From the NCBI GenBank assembly GCA_009760855.2, contig WPIO01000100.1, forward strand, positions 429,001 to 493,000: a DNA stretch of 64,000 nucleotides, written 5' to 3'. Under the pieces are notes generated by a model that ran no database searches, had not been told where the DNA came from, and saw only the letters and a list, made by a program, of their open reading frames with translations. Numbering within the stretch: the first letter of the stretch is position 1; the number at the start of each line of letters is the position of its first letter. Below, piece by piece: positions 62,060-64,000 of this stretch. This DNA comes from Cristatella mucedo. Lineage: Eukaryota > Bryozoa > Phylactolaemata > Cristatellidae. A program made the translations under genes and the position numbers.

Positions 62060-62617
62060 GGTTGACAAGTCACCGAGGTTTGAGAACGTGTCTCCTTTGC
62101 TATTAGAGCTATGATGGATACCGATTGAGCAACGGATCCAGAGCAAAGTTCTTACACTGACCCACAAGGCCGCCATGGCTTGGCTCCTTTGTACCTAGTT
62201 GAACTGCTGCACCAGTTTTAGCCTGTTCGCGCCCTCAGGTCCTGTGAGGACAATAAGTTAGCTGTCCCATTCCTCCGCTTAAAGACTGTTGGCGACAGAA
62301 GCTTTAGCTCTGCAGGTCCTAGACTGGAACTCGCTTCCACAATTCTTACGCAACGACAACTACTCTCCTGCTGCCGACTATGGCTCATCCTTTTTAGCGG
62401 TCCTGAGCTGCTACTTACATGCTAGGCACTACCTCAACTGCTCTCCCAACTCTGCTATGCTTCCCACTCTCTCTTTGTTTCATGGCACGAAGTCTGTTGG
62501 CTACCGAATGCGTACCGAAAGCTGCTTAGGCTGTAATTGGCCTTGACAAAACTCTCCTTCGTAGCACCCAGTAGTCTTTGTGGCGTTGCAGACGGAGATA
62601 CATTATATTACATTATG
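62060..62617 (+). mobile_element. LINE-B copy nested in the R2/NeSL-like element
   Basis: 5'-truncated at the FEHVSPLL region. It runs through the C-terminal frame and 3' UTR to GACGGAGATACATTATATTACAT. Opposite in orientation to its host element. Confidence 0.9.
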
Positions 62618-63000
62618 TGCAATGCTGCCGAAGGCATTCTGTAGGTCAAGAAACGCCGAGTACATAACGCCAGCGCCATGCTAATCTCTGGCCTCGTCAA
62701 AGGTTCCCTCCTCAAGAAAGGACTGCAGTCCTTTCTTGAGGAAGAAAGCGATGCAGTTCGATTAAAAGTTCTAAAAGCAGCACGGGTAGGTAGCTCAGCA
62801 AAGATAAACCGTCGAAGCAGCATCTCGCAAGCACGCTGTTCCGCTTTTGCAACTGCAGAGTTGAGAGTAAACAGAAAAAGCGCCTCGAACAGTGTGTTGG
62901 ATCGGATGTCTAGAGCTTGCAGGACGTCGTCCTCGGTGTGAGTCGTGGATGGTACGGCGCAGGATCGAATTCGCAGCTGTCATCGGCGTTAGCGATTGCC
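62618..63000 (-). mobile_element. R2/NeSL-like LINE, RT 5' half
   Basis: AFLDLQNAFGSIAH (reverse transcriptase motif A region in NeSL/R2-type enzymes) ends at the LINE-B junction. The following HNLLSVLRHAAEE continues on the other side of the insertion, showing that the two parts were one frame. The upstream part is weakly readable and frameshifted. Confidence 0.75.
62709..62742. repeat. Perfect 34-bp palindrome
   Basis: Self-complementary around CTGCAG (62723-62728) with no spacer: TCCTCAAGAAAGGACTG and its exact complement. It lies in the RT region of the R2/NeSL-like element. Confidence 0.95.
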
Positions 63001-63415
63001 ACAGTACAGTAGAGCTTCTCTTGAGTGATGAGCACGTAACGGTAAAAGGGCAGCTGGCCGAGTTTGACGGCTGACTTTAAATAACCGTAGGTCAGTTTGT
63101 CGGCATGTCAATGGGAGCCATTGCTAAACTCACTATGAGACGCAGTAAAGTATCCGAGGTAAGACGAGCAGGAAGTAAGGTGTTAAGATCATATCGGAAG
63201 GCTGAGGTTCGAGAAAAACTCATCGTGGCTTCTCTAGAGTGACAGCTTGGTGCGGCTCACTCAAGCAGCGACATTCATTTGAGCACATTACCCCCAGCAA
63301 CATGCCAAACAGCGATTGATGTTCATTGGGAAAATGCGTCTGCCTAGCAAAGCATCGAGCGCTACGTTAGAGGCGAGCTCAGGGGAAAACGCCCAAAGTT
63401 GGTGGATCTTCGCGG
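63001..63415. other. Unassigned sequence
   Basis: May be the eroded 5' part of the R2/NeSL-like element. No motif readable. Confidence 0.3.
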
Positions 63416-63417
63416 TT

Positions 63418-63572
63418 CGTTCTTCGTGTGCATGTGCCTGCTTACACTATGCCTATTGCTTTCGGATGACACCGCCAGACATTTGATAATGCTTTATATA
63501 CAGCATCTGTTAAGTGCCTAGAGACAGATTCGCTTCTCTAAGGGCGTTATACAAGTGTTTTGTTATTAGTAA
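63418..63572 (+). mobile_element. LINE-A 3' end, diverged
   Basis: ATATACAGCATCTGTTAAGTGCCTAGAGACAG and the decayed hairpin, ending GTTTTGTTATTAG. Confidence 0.72.
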
Positions 63573-63825
63573 CTCACGTCGGTGGTCCGGTCGCCGGGGG
63601 CTGTTCTTGGGCTTATCTCGTGTTCGTCGCCCCAAGCAAAGCCTTACCAGCTGTCGGTTGTCGTTCCTGCCTCTTCCCCCTCCGCTAAAGGATATGACGG
63701 CAGAAATGTAGATGAAATCTTGAAATTGGCAGGCGGGTCCCATCCACCTCCCCCCCCGCCTCGGGCTTAGACCATGTCTTTGAAAGTAAGCCGAGGAAGT
63801 TTGTGGAGCTGGGGTTTTATGCTGA

Positions 63826-64000
63826 GCTCGTGCTGCAGCGATTGCCCTGAAAGTGAAGGTTTTCCCTGCCGCGAGGCACCAGGTCGACCGTACCCTCCTG
63901 GAGACTCCGGTTGGGTTCCACCCGTGCATCCCTCTCGAAGAGGTTGTGAAAGCGTTTTCGCCGTATGGGAAGGTTTTGATCGAAAAGCCGGGCTGTCTCC
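63826..64000 (+). CDS. Open frame running off the window; possible retroelement ORF1 or RRM-like exon
   Basis: In frame from 63826 with no stop to the edge. LEEVVKAFSPYGKVL resembles the helix and strand that open an RRM-like fold, as found in nucleic-acid-binding ORF1 or gag-like proteins of retroelements. Too short to assign, and the start is unknown. Confidence 0.3.

Overview
The window is nuclear DNA from an animal. Coding exons are short and separated by GT-AG introns, non-LTR retrotransposons and tRNA-derived SINEs fill much of the space, and the two recognisable genes are EFTUD2 and BOLA3, both conserved in animals. The species cannot be fixed from the sequence. An invertebrate with GC-rich codon third positions and a repeat-heavy genome fits best, but that is inference.

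Layout. Positions 1-8100 are GC-rich, with long (CT)n/(GA)n arrays, SINEs, a perfect 35-bp inverted repeat, and one plausible coding block (6063-7226: short coiled coil, then a Gly/Ser/Tyr/Arg-rich tail). From 8100 to 14300 there are LINE copies, including a nearly complete LINE-B (about 10955-14280, minus strand) with decayed endonuclease and reverse transcriptase. From 14300 to 33000 the DNA is AT-rich, with old LINE/SINE pieces, AT/AC/GT microsatellites, a diverged 633-bp tandem duplication and a few exon-like open blocks of unknown identity. From 33655 to 43807 lies BOLA3 (minus strand), reconstructed from three clear exons plus a candidate first exon. From 46024 to 59992 lies a complete 22-exon EFTUD2 (plus strand, 980 codons), head-to-head with BOLA3. 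From 60500 to 63000 there is a decayed LINE of the R2/NeSL type (restriction-like endonuclease), split by a LINE-B insertion.

Repeat system. Two related L2/CR1-like families dominate. LINE-A ends in a hairpin followed by (ATT)n. LINE-B ends in short ACATT/ATAC repeats. SINE1 has a tRNA-like head with a good B box and its own tail. SINE2 has a tRNA-like head fused to the LINE-A 3' hairpin tail, the layout expected of a SINE mobilised by LINE-A. A 180-bp hAT MITE in EFTUD2 intron 14 has SPIN-like termini and a near-perfect 8-bp target duplication, which makes it a candidate for horizontal transfer.

Function. EFTUD2 (Snu114) is the GTPase of the U5 snRNP and BOLA3 is a mitochondrial iron-sulfur cluster factor. 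They share no pathway, so only their divergent placement links them. I found no prokaryotic features, CRISPR arrays or intact mobile element. The most unusual signals are the SPIN-like MITE, the LINE-A/SINE2 tail sharing, an 87-bp hairpin-bearing sequence present in two EFTUD2 introns, a perfect 34-bp palindrome inside the R2/NeSL-like element, and the 633-bp duplication.
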